64,000 nt of DNA from Frigidibacter albus (GTDB taxonomy: Bacteria; Pseudomonadota; Alphaproteobacteria; Rhodobacterales; Rhodobacteraceae), in NCBI RefSeq assembly GCF_009908165.1, contig NZ_JAAAUC010000001.1:186001-250000 (forward strand), given 5' to 3'. Under the pieces are notes generated by a model that was not told the origin of the DNA, did no database searches, and saw only the letters and a program-made list of their open reading frames with translations. Of the stretch, positions 54,417-62,843 are shown piece after piece. Position 1 is the first letter of the stretch; each line of letters opens with the position of its first letter. The position numbers and the translations under genes are program-made.

Positions 54417-55213
54417 GCCGGCACCTCTTGCGCCATGTACTCGGCAAAGCCCGCTTCGGTGCGGGCGGCGCGGGCGTAGCGGATCAGCTCATCGGTTTCG
54501 GTGCCGTATTCGCCCCACAGGCCGTAAGGCCATGCCCCGCGCGGCGCGGCCGCGATGGCAGTGACATAAAGCGCGGGCAGGGTGCCTGCCGCTGTCATCT
54601 CATCGGCCAGAAGGTTGTGCTCGACGATGCGTTCCACCGTGACCAGCGCCTCAGTCGAGGCATAGGCCATCGCCGCCAGCTCGCGTCGCCGCCCGATCCA
54701 GACATTGCCGAAGCGGTCGGCCATCGGGGCATGGAAGATCGCCACATCGGGATGGATCGCCGGGATCAGCACGACCGGGTCGCCGCCTGGCGCAAAGGGA
54801 TTGTCGATCACGCGCCAGTCGTCCCGGTGGCGCAGCACGTCGGTGCCGATGAGCCCGCGCATCGGCATGAACGGGCTGCCCTTCTGCGCCGCCATCAGCC
54901 CGGCATGGATCGCGGGGCAGGTGGCGTCGCGCAGGCGGATCGCGCCGTCCTTCACCGCCTGGTTGAAGCGCGGCGCGCCCCCGGCCTCGCCCAGAGACAC
55001 GGCGCTGGTTTCCACCCCGCGGACGAGGCCGGCCCCGATCAGCTGATCGACCTGAAGCCCGCCGGTCGGCACGCAGAGCAGATCCAGATCGCCCGCGCCA
55101 TGCTCGATCAGCGGCCGGGTCATGGCCATCGACACGCCGGCGTAGTCGACCGGAAGGGCGATTCGCATTCCGGGTCGGATGCGCGTGGCCATGGCCCGCA
55201 GATCGGCTTGCAT
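54413..55213 (-). CDS. CoA-transferase subunit A (glutaconate CoA-transferase alpha type)
   Basis: 266 residues. The motifs VPTGGLQVDQLIGAGLV and FMPMRGLIGTDVL mark the GctA-type subunit. It is the first gene of the eleven-gene minus-strand operon, with GGGGAGGA ahead of ATG 55213. The frame up to 55261 runs into the operator and is rejected. The product pairs with the next gene's beta subunit, giving the initial CoA activation of the imported substrate or return of CoA from a product. Confidence 0.88.
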   Translation of the reverse strand: MQADLRAMATRIRPGMRIALPVDYAGVSMAMTRPLIEHGAGDLDLLCVPTGGLQVDQLIGAGLVRGVETSAVSLGEAGGAPRFNQAVKDGAIRLRDATCPAIHAGLMAAQKGSPFMPMRGLIGTDVLRHRDDWRVIDNPFAPGGDPVVLIPAIHPDVAIFHAPMADRFGNVWIGRRRELAAMAYASTEALVTVERIVEHNLLADEMTAAGTLPALYVTAIAAAPRGAWPYGLWGEYGTETDELIRYARAARTEAGFAEYMAQEVPA

Positions 55214-55252
55214 CAGTGTCCTCCCCTTCGGGTTTGCGGCGACGATTCGCGC

Positions 55253-55269
55253 GTTCCACAATGTAGAAC
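55253..55269. promoter_or_regulatory. Candidate IclR operator, copy 1
   Basis: GTTCCACAATGTAGAAC is an imperfect 17-bp palindrome with GTTC/GAAC ends, 39 bases before the start of the CoA-transferase operon. It is identical at 15 of 17 positions to a second copy at 55423-55439 on the transporter side. The likely ligand is the IclR protein encoded at 59603. Confidence 0.65.
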
Positions 55270-55422
55270 AATATTCTGAAAATCAGGATAGGCAGAGCTT
55301 GGCAGGGGTGTCAACGCTTGCTGCGAGGGGCGCGCACAGAGAATTTTCGGTCCCGCTGGCGCCGGGCGCGCGGAACTTCTTGACAAGCGCGAAACTCAAC
55401 CGAGAATGAAATGCGGAATGCT

Positions 55423-55439
55423 GTTCTATAATGTAGAAC
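55423..55439. promoter_or_regulatory. Candidate IclR operator, copy 2, overlapping a -10 box
   Basis: GTTCTATAATGTAGAAC is a palindromic element with GTTCTA/TAGAAC arms. It contains a consensus -10 TATAAT at 55427-55432 and lies 15 bases before the ABC ATPase ATG. A bound regulator would cover the promoter or start region, consistent with repression of the importer. Copy 1 faces the opposite operon. Confidence 0.65.
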
Positions 55440-55454
55440 GCATGGGAGGATGCT

Positions 55455-56597
55455 ATGATACAGACCCAGACTTCGCGCGATCCGCGTGCAGAGGCTTCGC
55501 CGTCCGGCCGGGCAGGGCGCGGCCAGGACATCATCGGCGCGCAGATCTCTATGCGCGAAGTCACCAAGAAATACGGGGCCTTCGTGGCTGCCGACCGGAT
55601 CAGCCTCGATGTGGAGCCGGGCGAATTCATCACGCTTCTGGGCCCGTCCGGCAGCGGCAAGACCACGCTGCTGAACCTGCTGGCAGGCTTTCAGCGTATC
55701 GACGGCGGCGACATCCTGATCGACGGCAAGCCGATCACGAATGTGCCCACCCATCGGCGCGGGTTTGGCATGGTGTTCCAAAGCTATGCGCTGTTTCCCA
55801 ACATGACCGTGGCGCAGAACGTCGCGTTCCCGATGCGGATGGCCGGGCTCGACCGGGCCACCTCGGACCGGCGCGTGGCGGAAACGCTGGAGATGATGCG
55901 GCTTTCCGAACACGCAGCCAAGACGCCGTCCGAAATGTCGGGCGGCCAGCAGCAGCGGGTGGCGATTGCCCGGGCCATCGTGATGCGCCCCCGCGTCGTG
56001 CTGATGGACGAGCCGCTGTCGGCGCTGGACCGGCGGCTGCGCGAGTCGATCCAGATCGAGCTGCGCGAGTTGCACCAGACCATCGGCAGCACGATCCTGT
56101 TCGTGACCCATGACCAGAGCGAGGCGCTGACCATGAGCGACCGTATCGCCGTGCTGGACAAGGGCCACATCATCCAGGTGGACCGCCCGCTGGAGATCTA
56201 CCGCCACCCGAAAAGCCGGTTCGTTGCCGGCTTCGTCGGCGAAAGCAATCTGATCGAGGCCGAGGTGCTGGAACGGCGCGGCGACACCGCCACCCTGCGC
56301 AGCAAGGCCGGGCATGTGTTTCAGGCCGGCAGCCGCAACGTGCCCTCGATCGGCAAGGTGACGGTGCTGATCCGTCCCGAACGGATGGCGCTGCATGACG
56401 GCCCGCAACCCGGAACGGCCCCCGCGACGGTCACTTCGGCGCTGTTCATGGGCGAGACGCTGCGCATCGAAGCGGCGATGGAGGGCGGCGAGACGCTGCT
56501 GATCCGCTGCCCCGACACTGCGGCCCGCGAATTGCCCGCGCCGGGCAGCAAGATCCATGTCGGCTGGGGCCCGCAAGACTGCTGGGTGCTGGCATGA
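55455..56597 (+). CDS. ABC transporter ATP-binding protein (PotA-like)
   Basis: 380 residues. Walker A is GPSGSGKTT, the signature is SGGQQQR, Walker B is VVLMDEP and the switch histidine is in FVTHDQSEA. A C-terminal TOBE domain (about 290-380) follows, as in spermidine/putrescine and related CUT1-type ATPases. It powers the importer with the fused permease and binding protein downstream. ATG 55455 follows GGGAGGA. Its stop overlaps the permease start by 4 bases. Confidence 0.94.
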   Translation: MIQTQTSRDPRAEASPSGRAGRGQDIIGAQISMREVTKKYGAFVAADRISLDVEPGEFITLLGPSGSGKTTLLNLLAGFQRIDGGDILIDGKPITNVPTHRRGFGMVFQSYALFPNMTVAQNVAFPMRMAGLDRATSDRRVAETLEMMRLSEHAAKTPSEMSGGQQQRVAIARAIVMRPRVVLMDEPLSALDRRLRESIQIELRELHQTIGSTILFVTHDQSEALTMSDRIAVLDKGHIIQVDRPLEIYRHPKSRFVAGFVGESNLIEAEVLERRGDTATLRSKAGHVFQAGSRNVPSIGKVTVLIRPERMALHDGPQPGTAPATVTSALFMGETLRIEAAMEGGETLLIRCPDTAARELPAPGSKIHVGWGPQDCWVLA

Positions 56598-58381
56598 CCG
56601 CCGCGCCTCTGTCTGCCCCTGCCGCGCCACGGCCCCGCGGCGCCTGGCTGAAATCCCCGGCGCTGCTGCTGGTGCCGGCGGTGCTGTTCCTCGCGGCGAT
56701 CTACGTGATGCCGCTGATCGACCTGGCGCGGGTCAGCGTCGCCGCCGATCCGTGGTGGAGCCACATCGCGCGGGTGTTCTCGGTCCCGCTCTATTGGGAA
56801 TCGCTGCTGCGCACGATGAAGATCGCGCTGACGGTGGCTTGCCTGTGCGCGCTGTTCGGCTATCCGACCGCGCTGCTGATCCAGCGCAGCCGGGGCAGCG
56901 TGCAGGCGATGATCGCCACGGCGGTGATCCTGCCCTACTTCATCGCCATCCTGATCCGCACCTATGCCTGGATGGTGCTGCTCGGCCGCAACGGTCCGAT
57001 CAACAAGACCGCCATCTGGCTGGGCATCTATGACGAGCCGCTGGCGCTGCTGTTCAACCGCGGCAGCGTGCTGATGGGCATGACGGCGGTGCTGATGCCG
57101 CTGATGGTGCTGTCGATCTATTCCAGCCTGTCGCGGCTGGACCAGAACCTGATCCGCGCGGCGCTGGCCAGCGGGGCCGGGCCGCTGGCGGTGTTCTGGC
57201 GGGTGCTGCTGCCGCTGACCCTGCCGGGCATTGGTGCCGGGTTCCTGCTGGTCTTCGTCAGCGCGCTTGGCTTCTTCATCACCCCCACGCTTCTGGGTGG
57301 TCCGGGCGACCAGATGTTCGCCATGCACATCACCCAGCAGGCGGATTCCATCACCGGCGAGGGTTTCCTGCAGGCGCTGGCGGTGGTGCTGCTGGTGATC
57401 ACGCTGATCGTGGTCGGCGTCGCCGGCCGGCTGATGGGGTTCGAGTTCATCTGGGGCGGCGGCAAGCTGACCGAAGTGGCGGAGACCCCGGCACCATCGA
57501 AGCGCGCCGCCGCGGGACCGACCCGGCGCAGCGCCGCGATGGTGGTGGCCGATGCGGCCGGCTGGCCGATCCTGCGCCTGCTGGGGCGGCTGCCCGCCAG
57601 CACCGGTACATGGGCGGTGCGGATCCTGGGAGGGTTCGTGCTGTGTACGCTGATCCTGCCGATCCTCGTGGTGATCGTCATCTCGTTCAGCAAGGCCAGC
57701 TACCTGACCTTCCCGCCCCCCGGCTGGTCGCTGCAATGGTACCAGAAGTTCTTCTCGGATTCGAACTGGATGGCGGCGTTCTGGAATTCGCTGGGGATCG
57801 CGGCGCTGTCCTCTGTGATGGCGGTCGCACTTGGCGCGACGGCGGCGGTGGGCATCGTGCGCAGCGAGATCCGCTACAAATCGGCGGTGATGCTGCTGCT
57901 GGTCAGCCCGATGATCGTGCCGCCGGTGGTGCTTGGCCTGTCGCTCTACAGCCTGTTCCTGCACCTGAACCTTGTGGGCACCTATTTTGGCCTCGCCGCC
58001 GCCCACGCCATCGGCGGCATCCCGATCGTGATCGTGATCGTCGCGGCCTCGCTGCAAGCCGTGGACCGGCAGCTGGAGCAAAGCGCGGCGGTGCATGGCG
58101 CCTCGGTGCTGACGGTGTTCCGCACGGTCACCTTGCCCGCCATCGCGCCCGGCCTCGCCGCGGCGGTGTTCTTTGCCTTCCTGCACTCGTTCGACGAACT
58201 GGTGCTGTCGCTGTTCCTGTCCAGCCCGCGGATGAAGACGCTGCCGCTGATGCTCTGGGCCGACATCAACTATCAGCTCAACCCGGTTCTGGCGGTCGTC
58301 TCGACGCTGGAGGTGGTGCTGGTGGTCGGTGGGATCTTCCTCGCGCGGCCCGTCTTCGGGCGGTCGCGCGCGGCACACTGA
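56594..58381 (+). CDS. Fused ABC permease (PotB-PotC-like, two permease units)
   Basis: 595 residues combining two binding-protein-dependent permease units. The first lies at about 20-290 with the coupling loop ALASGAGPLAVFWRVLLPLTLPG. A linker of about 50 residues is rich in Ala, Pro and Arg. The second unit lies at about 335-590 with AAVHGASVLTVFRTVTLPAIAPG. Most polyamine-type systems encode these as two genes; fused versions are known in FbpB-like iron transporters. One polypeptide would then form the whole channel with the PotA-like dimer. Confidence 0.92.
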   Translation: MTAAPLSAPAAPRPRGAWLKSPALLLVPAVLFLAAIYVMPLIDLARVSVAADPWWSHIARVFSVPLYWESLLRTMKIALTVACLCALFGYPTALLIQRSRGSVQAMIATAVILPYFIAILIRTYAWMVLLGRNGPINKTAIWLGIYDEPLALLFNRGSVLMGMTAVLMPLMVLSIYSSLSRLDQNLIRAALASGAGPLAVFWRVLLPLTLPGIGAGFLLVFVSALGFFITPTLLGGPGDQMFAMHITQQADSITGEGFLQALAVVLLVITLIVVGVAGRLMGFEFIWGGGKLTEVAETPAPSKRAAAGPTRRSAAMVVADAAGWPILRLLGRLPASTGTWAVRILGGFVLCTLILPILVVIVISFSKASYLTFPPPGWSLQWYQKFFSDSNWMAAFWNSLGIAALSSVMAVALGATAAVGIVRSEIRYKSAVMLLLVSPMIVPPVVLGLSLYSLFLHLNLVGTYFGLAAAHAIGGIPIVIVIVAASLQAVDRQLEQSAAVHGASVLTVFRTVTLPAIAPGLAAAVFFAFLHSFDELVLSLFLSSPRMKTLPLMLWADINYQLNPVLAVVSTLEVVLVVGGIFLARPVFGRSRAAH

Positions 58382-58414
58382 CTGAAACCCAAGTAAAACA
58401 GAGGAGGAGATGCG

Positions 58415-59500
58415 ATGCTTGGATCTGATCGACTGAAAGGAATGGTGTCGGCCCTGGCCGTCACCGCCACGCTCGGCGCCGGTCCGGTGCTGGCGCAAAG
58501 CACCGAGGTGATCATGCAAGATCCCGGGGGCGGCTATGGCGAGGCGCTGCGCAAGGTGATGTACGATACCTTCGAGGAGGAAACCGGCATCGACGTCATC
58601 ACCGTGCAAGAAGCGCGGTCGGGCCCGCGGATCAAGGCGCAGGTCGAGGCCGGCAAGACCGAGTGGGACCTGACCTTCATCTTCGACCAGGAGACGAAGC
58701 TTCTGGGCGATTGCTGCCTGGCCGACATCGACTATTCGATGATGTCCGAAGGCGCGCAGAAGACCCTGGCCGCGATGCCCGACAACCTCAAGCGGCCCAA
58801 GGGCGTCGCGCTGCAGGTCATCGGTGTCGGCCTTGTCTACAACACCGATGTCTATTCCGAGGAAGAGGCGCCCAAAAGCTGGGCCGACTTCTGGGATGTC
58901 GAGGGCTTCCCGGGCCAGCGCTGCCTGCCGGCCTGGCCGCGCTTCGTGATGGAAGCGGCGCTGATGGCCGACGGCGTGGAAAAGGACCAGCTCTACCCGC
59001 TCGACATGGACCGCGCCCTGGCCAAGATCGCCGAGATCAAGCCGCATGTTTCGAAATGGTGGACCACCTCGGCGCAGCCGCCGCAGCTGCTGCTGGATGG
59101 CGAGGCCGACATGTGCATGGCCTATACCGGGTCGACCTCGAAACTGGCGCTCGACGGCGCCCCGATCGAGGTGGAGTGGAACCAGGGCTTCATCTACTAC
59201 GACTTCTTCTCGATCCCCAAGGACGCGCCGAACTACGAAAACGCCATGAAGCTGCTGTCCTGGCGACTGGAACCCGAGCGTGCGGCCGAGCTGACCTCCA
59301 ACTTCCCGGTGGCGCTGCCGTCCTCGGTGGTGTTCGAGGCGGCGGACCCCGCGGTCAGCACATACTGGGCCAACAACCCCGCGAACGTCTCTCGCGCCAT
59401 CGAGTGGAGCCCGGACTACTGGGGGGCGATGTCGGAAGGCGGCACGACCACCAATGAAGAGCATGGCCAGGAACAGCTGAACGCGCTGCTGGCACAATAA
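58415..59500 (+). CDS. ABC transporter substrate-binding protein (PotD/extracellular family 1 type)
   Basis: 361 residues with a signal peptide (about 1-28, cleaved after VLAQ or ALA-type site before STEVIMQDPGG). It is a Venus-flytrap protein of the PotD-like group (YGEALRKVMYDTFEEETGIDV; LVYNTDVY; APKSWADFWD). It delivers the substrate to the fused permease. The family handles polyamines, opines, thiamine and related amines. Acidic pocket residues typical of polyamine binding are not obvious, so the ligand remains open. Confidence 0.92.
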   Translation: MLGSDRLKGMVSALAVTATLGAGPVLAQSTEVIMQDPGGGYGEALRKVMYDTFEEETGIDVITVQEARSGPRIKAQVEAGKTEWDLTFIFDQETKLLGDCCLADIDYSMMSEGAQKTLAAMPDNLKRPKGVALQVIGVGLVYNTDVYSEEEAPKSWADFWDVEGFPGQRCLPAWPRFVMEAALMADGVEKDQLYPLDMDRALAKIAEIKPHVSKWWTTSAQPPQLLLDGEADMCMAYTGSTSKLALDGAPIEVEWNQGFIYYDFFSIPKDAPNYENAMKLLSWRLEPERAAELTSNFPVALPSSVVFEAADPAVSTYWANNPANVSRAIEWSPDYWGAMSEGGTTTNEEHGQEQLNALLAQ

Positions 59501-59508
59501 GTCACATG

Positions 59509-59538
59509 GGTGGCCGCGACGCTGCTGTCGCGGCCACC
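59509..59538 (+). terminator. Rho-independent terminator after the ABC importer genes
   Basis: A perfect 12-bp stem, GGTGGCCGCGAC and GTCGCGGCCACC, with a 6-base loop, is followed by GCATTTTGC. It lies between the binding-protein gene and the IclR gene, so the regulator may rely on its own promoter or on read-through. Confidence 0.75.
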
Positions 59539-59602
59539 GCATTTTGCGCTATAGTCGGCGGCCAGAGCGCTGCGGGCGCGCCGCGTGAGTATCGGGACAT
59601 CT

Positions 59603-60355
59603 ATGGACAAAGCCTTCGTCAAGGGACTGCGCCTTGTGGAAACCCTCGCCCTCAGTGATCTGCCGCGCGGGGTCAGCGATCTGGCGGCAGAGCTGGAGAT
59701 GACCAAGAGCAACGTTCACCGCCTGCTGCAGACCCTGCAGGCCCATGGCTATGTGCGGCAGGTCCCGGCGAACAGCACCTATGAGCTAACGACCAAGATC
59801 TGGGAACTGGGTAGCCACGTCATCCGCCGCATGGACCTGATCAAGATTGCGCGCCCGGCGATGACCCGGCTGGCCGAGCAGACCGGCGAGACGGTCCACC
59901 TTTCGGTGCTGGAAGACATCGACGTGATCTATCTCGACAAGATCGAGAGCGCGCATCACATCCGCGCCAATACCAGCGTCGGCTCTCGGGCGCCGGCCTT
60001 CACCGTCGCCACCGGCAAGGCGATGCTGTCCCATATGCCCGACGACTATCTGGACCGCTTCACCCCGCATCTGCGCTCCTACACCGAAACCACCCGTACC
60101 ACGCTGGCAGAGCTGCGCGAGGACGTCGCGCAGGCCCGCGCGCAGGGCCATGCGCTGGTGCTGCATGGTGAATGGCGCGAGGGCATTGCCGCTTGTGCCT
60201 GCGCCATTCTAGGGCGTTCGGGCGAGCTGGTGGGGGCCATCGGCATCTCGGGCCCCGATTCACGGCTCAAGCGCAAGCAGTTGAAGCTGATCGCGCCGCA
60301 GGTGATGGAAGCCGCCGAGGCAATTTCGGTCGCCTTGGGCTATTCGCGGCGCTGA
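59603..60355 (+). CDS. IclR-family transcriptional regulator
   Basis: 250 residues. The N-terminal winged helix-turn-helix has GVSDLAAELEMTKSNVHRLLQTL, and the C-terminal effector domain is about 75-245, including DVIYLDKIESAHHIRA and TGKAMLSHMPDDYLDRF. ATG 59603 was chosen; a GTG at 59585 is the alternative. As the only regulator at this locus it probably acts on the two matching palindromes at 55253 and 55423, and so co-regulates the importer and the divergent eleven-gene operon. Confidence 0.9.
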   Translation: MDKAFVKGLRLVETLALSDLPRGVSDLAAELEMTKSNVHRLLQTLQAHGYVRQVPANSTYELTTKIWELGSHVIRRMDLIKIARPAMTRLAEQTGETVHLSVLEDIDVIYLDKIESAHHIRANTSVGSRAPAFTVATGKAMLSHMPDDYLDRFTPHLRSYTETTRTTLAELREDVAQARAQGHALVLHGEWREGIAACACAILGRSGELVGAIGISGPDSRLKRKQLKLIAPQVMEAAEAISVALGYSRR

Positions 60356-60379
60356 AGGCGGCCCCGGGGCAGGGCGCTG

Positions 60380-61630
60380 TCATGCGGCCTTCGGGCTCAT
60401 CAGCGTCTCGCTGATGGCCGAAAGTGCCAAGGCTGCAGCGCCGTGGGCCCACAGCAGATCGCCCCAGGCCTGTATCTGCACCTTGGGGGCCGGGCGGCCG
60501 GTAGCAACGCAGAAATCCGGCATCTCGGCCAAGGTCTCGTTGGCATAGAGATACTCATAGCGCATCCTTTCGCCCGAAAGGATGATAAGCTCCGGGTCGA
60601 ACAGGTTGACGACATTGGCCAATCCAAGCGCGAGATAGCGACCCGCGCGCAGGAAGATCGACCGCGCCGCCGTGTTGCCCGCCTCGGCCTGGTCGTGCAG
60701 GCTCTCCAGCATCACACTGATCGAACGCATGTCATGGTGGGTCCAGTCGAGCGCCGCCGACGCCTCGCGGGCCAAAGCGTAATCGGCGACATAGGCCTCG
60801 AGGCAACCGCGCTGGCCGCAGCGGCACAGGGCCCCGTCCAGCTGCACCTTGGTGTGGCCAAGCTCCATCGCCACGCCGCGAAAGCCCCGGTGGATGCGGT
60901 GGTTGAGGACATAGCCCATGCCCACGCCATGCTCGATGGTCACCACGGCAAAGTGCGACAGCGCGCGGCCCGCGCCGAACCACAGCTCGGCCATGGTCAC
61001 CAGATTGGCATCGTTGTCCACATGGACCGGCAGGCCCAGCCTGCGTTCGGCCTCTTGCGCGAGGGCGATGTTGCGACGGTCCAGCACCGGGCTCCAGTAC
61101 ACGGTGCCGGTCTCGGCATCGACGAAGCCCGGAACGCCGAGGCCCACGGCCGAGAGATCGGCGGGCCTGACGCAGGCCTTGGCGCAGACCCGCTCCAGCA
61201 GCCGTGCCGTGGCGTCCAGCAGCGCGCCGGGCGCCATCGCGCCGGGGGTGCGGGGCAGGGTTTCCGCGGCGATCAGGCGACCGGCAAAATCGACCAGGAC
61301 GGCCGTATGCTTGTGAACCGACAGCTTGATCCCCACGACCAGATGTGCGTCCGGCCGCACGGCCAGCGCCACGCGGGGGCGCCCCCGTGCGCGTCCCTGT
61401 GCGCCATCGGCCTCGCGGGTGGTTTCCTCGATCATTCCCGCGCTGATCAGGTCCGCCGTCAGGGCGGTGACCGAGGCCGGGCTGATGTCAAGCTCTCGCG
61501 CAAGCTCGGCGCGGGGAATGCGCCCGGCGGCGCGGATGCGCTCGAACACCTGCTGGCGCAAGGGGCGCTGGCCCTCGAACCGGGGGATGATCGGGCCGCA
61601 GCCCAAGGCTGGTTGAAGGTCGGGTGACAT
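60380..61630 (-). CDS. ROK-family transcriptional repressor (XylR/NagC-like)
   Basis: 416 residues. An N-terminal winged helix-turn-helix (RAELARELDISPASVTALTADLISAGMI) precedes a ROK sugar-kinase-like domain with the DNDANLVTMAE motif and the zinc site C-x-C-G-x-x-G-C-L-E (CRCGQRGCLEAY). Such proteins release DNA on sugar binding. It is divergent from xylF, and the xylose-type permease follows, so it probably represses xylose (or related pentose) uptake. ATG 61630 is preferred to 61639 by RBS spacing. Confidence 0.9.
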   Translation of the reverse strand: MSPDLQPALGCGPIIPRFEGQRPLRQQVFERIRAAGRIPRAELARELDISPASVTALTADLISAGMIEETTREADGAQGRARGRPRVALAVRPDAHLVVGIKLSVHKHTAVLVDFAGRLIAAETLPRTPGAMAPGALLDATARLLERVCAKACVRPADLSAVGLGVPGFVDAETGTVYWSPVLDRRNIALAQEAERRLGLPVHVDNDANLVTMAELWFGAGRALSHFAVVTIEHGVGMGYVLNHRIHRGFRGVAMELGHTKVQLDGALCRCGQRGCLEAYVADYALAREASAALDWTHHDMRSISVMLESLHDQAEAGNTAARSIFLRAGRYLALGLANVVNLFDPELIILSGERMRYEYLYANETLAEMPDFCVATGRPAPKVQIQAWGDLLWAHGAAALALSAISETLMSPKAA

Positions 61631-61651
61631 CACTCTCATTACTTTAGTGTC

Positions 61652-61669
61652 TGAACAAAATATGGTTCA
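61652..61669. promoter_or_regulatory. Candidate ROK operator (TGAAC-N8-GTTCA)
   Basis: TGAAC (61652-61656) and GTTCA (61665-61669) form an inverted repeat with an AT-rich 8-bp centre, 21 bases ahead of the repressor gene in the divergent region. The shape is like NagC/XylR-type sites. Confidence 0.45.
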
Positions 61670-61737
61670 CAAAAAGGCGAAGCAGCGCATTTGCTGTATC
61701 ATGGGGGGAAATCTGCCCCGGTAGCCAGATTTTATTT

Positions 61738-61766
61738 TTGACAGCTGAACTAATGCGGGACATTCT
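61738..61766 (+). promoter_or_regulatory. Probable xylF promoter
   Basis: A consensus -35 TTGACA at 61738-61743 is separated by 17 bp from CATTCT at 61761-61766, a fair -10. The xylF ATG lies 50 bases downstream. A short inverted repeat and T-rich run precede it. Confidence 0.5.
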
Positions 61767-61815
61767 TTTGATGTCGGCGAAGGGAGTCGTCGGCCTGTCC
61801 TGGGGAGGAATTTTC

Positions 61816-62832
61816 ATGCGCTCTACGATCCTGCTTGCCGTGGCCGCGACCACGGCCCTGTCCTCAACCGCCTTCGCCCAGACTGTCGGCGTCAGCTGGT
61901 CGAACTTCCAGGAGGAACGCTGGAAAACCGACGAGGCCGCGATCCGCGGGGCGCTTGAAGCGGCCGGAGCCACCTATGTCTCGGCCGATGCGCAATCCTC
62001 CTCCTCCAAGCAGCTCTCCGATGTCGAGGCGCTGATCTCGCAGGGTGTCGATGCGCTGATCATCCTGGCGCAGGACAGCGCCGCCATCGGCCCGGCGGTT
62101 CAGGCCGCCACCGACGAGGGCATCCCCGTCGTCGCCTATGACCGCCTGATCGACGATGCGCGCGCCTTCTACCTGACCTTCGACAATATGGAAGTCGGCC
62201 GGATGCAGGCCGCCGAAGTCTTCAAGCGCGTGCCCGAGGGCAATTACGTGATGATCAAGGGCAGCAGCACCGATCCCAACGCGGATTTCCTGCGCGCCGG
62301 CCAGCAAGAAGTGCTGCAGGCGGCCATCGACGCGGGCAGCATCACCATCGTGGGCGAGGCTTATACCGACAGCTGGCTGCCCGCAAACGCGCAGCGCAAC
62401 ATGGAACAGTTCCTGACCGCCAGCGACAACGGGGTGGACGCGGTCGTCGCCTCGAATGACGGCACGGCAGGCGGCGCCGTCGCCGCGCTGACGGCACAGG
62501 GAATGCAGGGCATTCCGGTGTCGGGGCAGGATGCCGACCACGCGGCGCTGAACCGCATCGCGGCGGGCACGCAGACGGTGTCGGTCTGGAAGGACTCGCG
62601 CGATCTGGGCCGCGAGGCTGCCGAGATCGCCCTCGCGCTGGCGGCTGACGCCGAGGCGCAGGTCGAGGGGCAGGTTGAGTGGACCTCGCCCGCCGGCACG
62701 GTCCTACGCTCGAAGTTCCTGGCGCCGGTTCCGATCACGCAAGACAACCTCTCGGCGGTCGTCGATGCTGGCTGGATCACGCAAGAGGCGCTCTGCCAGG
62801 GCGTGACGGGCGGTCCGGCGCCCTGCAACTGA
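61816..62832 (+). CDS. xylF: D-xylose ABC transporter substrate-binding protein
   Basis: 338 residues with a signal peptide (about 1-21, cleavage after AFA before QTVGVSW). It is a periplasmic sugar-binding protein of the XylF type, with family segments VGVSWSNFQEERWKTDEAAI, PVVAYDRLI, ASNDGTAGGAVAAL and GQDADHAALNRI. ATG 61816 has a strong RBS (GGGGAGGA), so the in-frame extension to 61738 is rejected. It delivers xylose or a related pentose to the XylH permease that follows 11 bp later. The divergent ROK repressor supports this. Confidence 0.9.
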   Translation: MRSTILLAVAATTALSSTAFAQTVGVSWSNFQEERWKTDEAAIRGALEAAGATYVSADAQSSSSKQLSDVEALISQGVDALIILAQDSAAIGPAVQAATDEGIPVVAYDRLIDDARAFYLTFDNMEVGRMQAAEVFKRVPEGNYVMIKGSSTDPNADFLRAGQQEVLQAAIDAGSITIVGEAYTDSWLPANAQRNMEQFLTASDNGVDAVVASNDGTAGGAVAALTAQGMQGIPVSGQDADHAALNRIAAGTQTVSVWKDSRDLGREAAEIALALAADAEAQVEGQVEWTSPAGTVLRSKFLAPVPITQDNLSAVVDAGWITQEALCQGVTGGPAPCN

Positions 62833-62843
62833 AGGCGCAAGGG

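Noticed and set aside
55380-55432. TTGACA at 55380 paired with TATAAT at 55427 as a promoter
   Set aside because: The spacing is about 41 bp, far from 17, so they cannot form one sigma-70 promoter. Only the TATAAT within the operator was kept.
56321-59542. Very long minus-strand open frame (1073 codons) across the ABC importer genes
   Set aside because: Its translation is rich in His, Arg, Gln and Asp with no domain, and it lies antisense to three well-formed transporter genes. It is a codon-bias shadow in GC-rich DNA.
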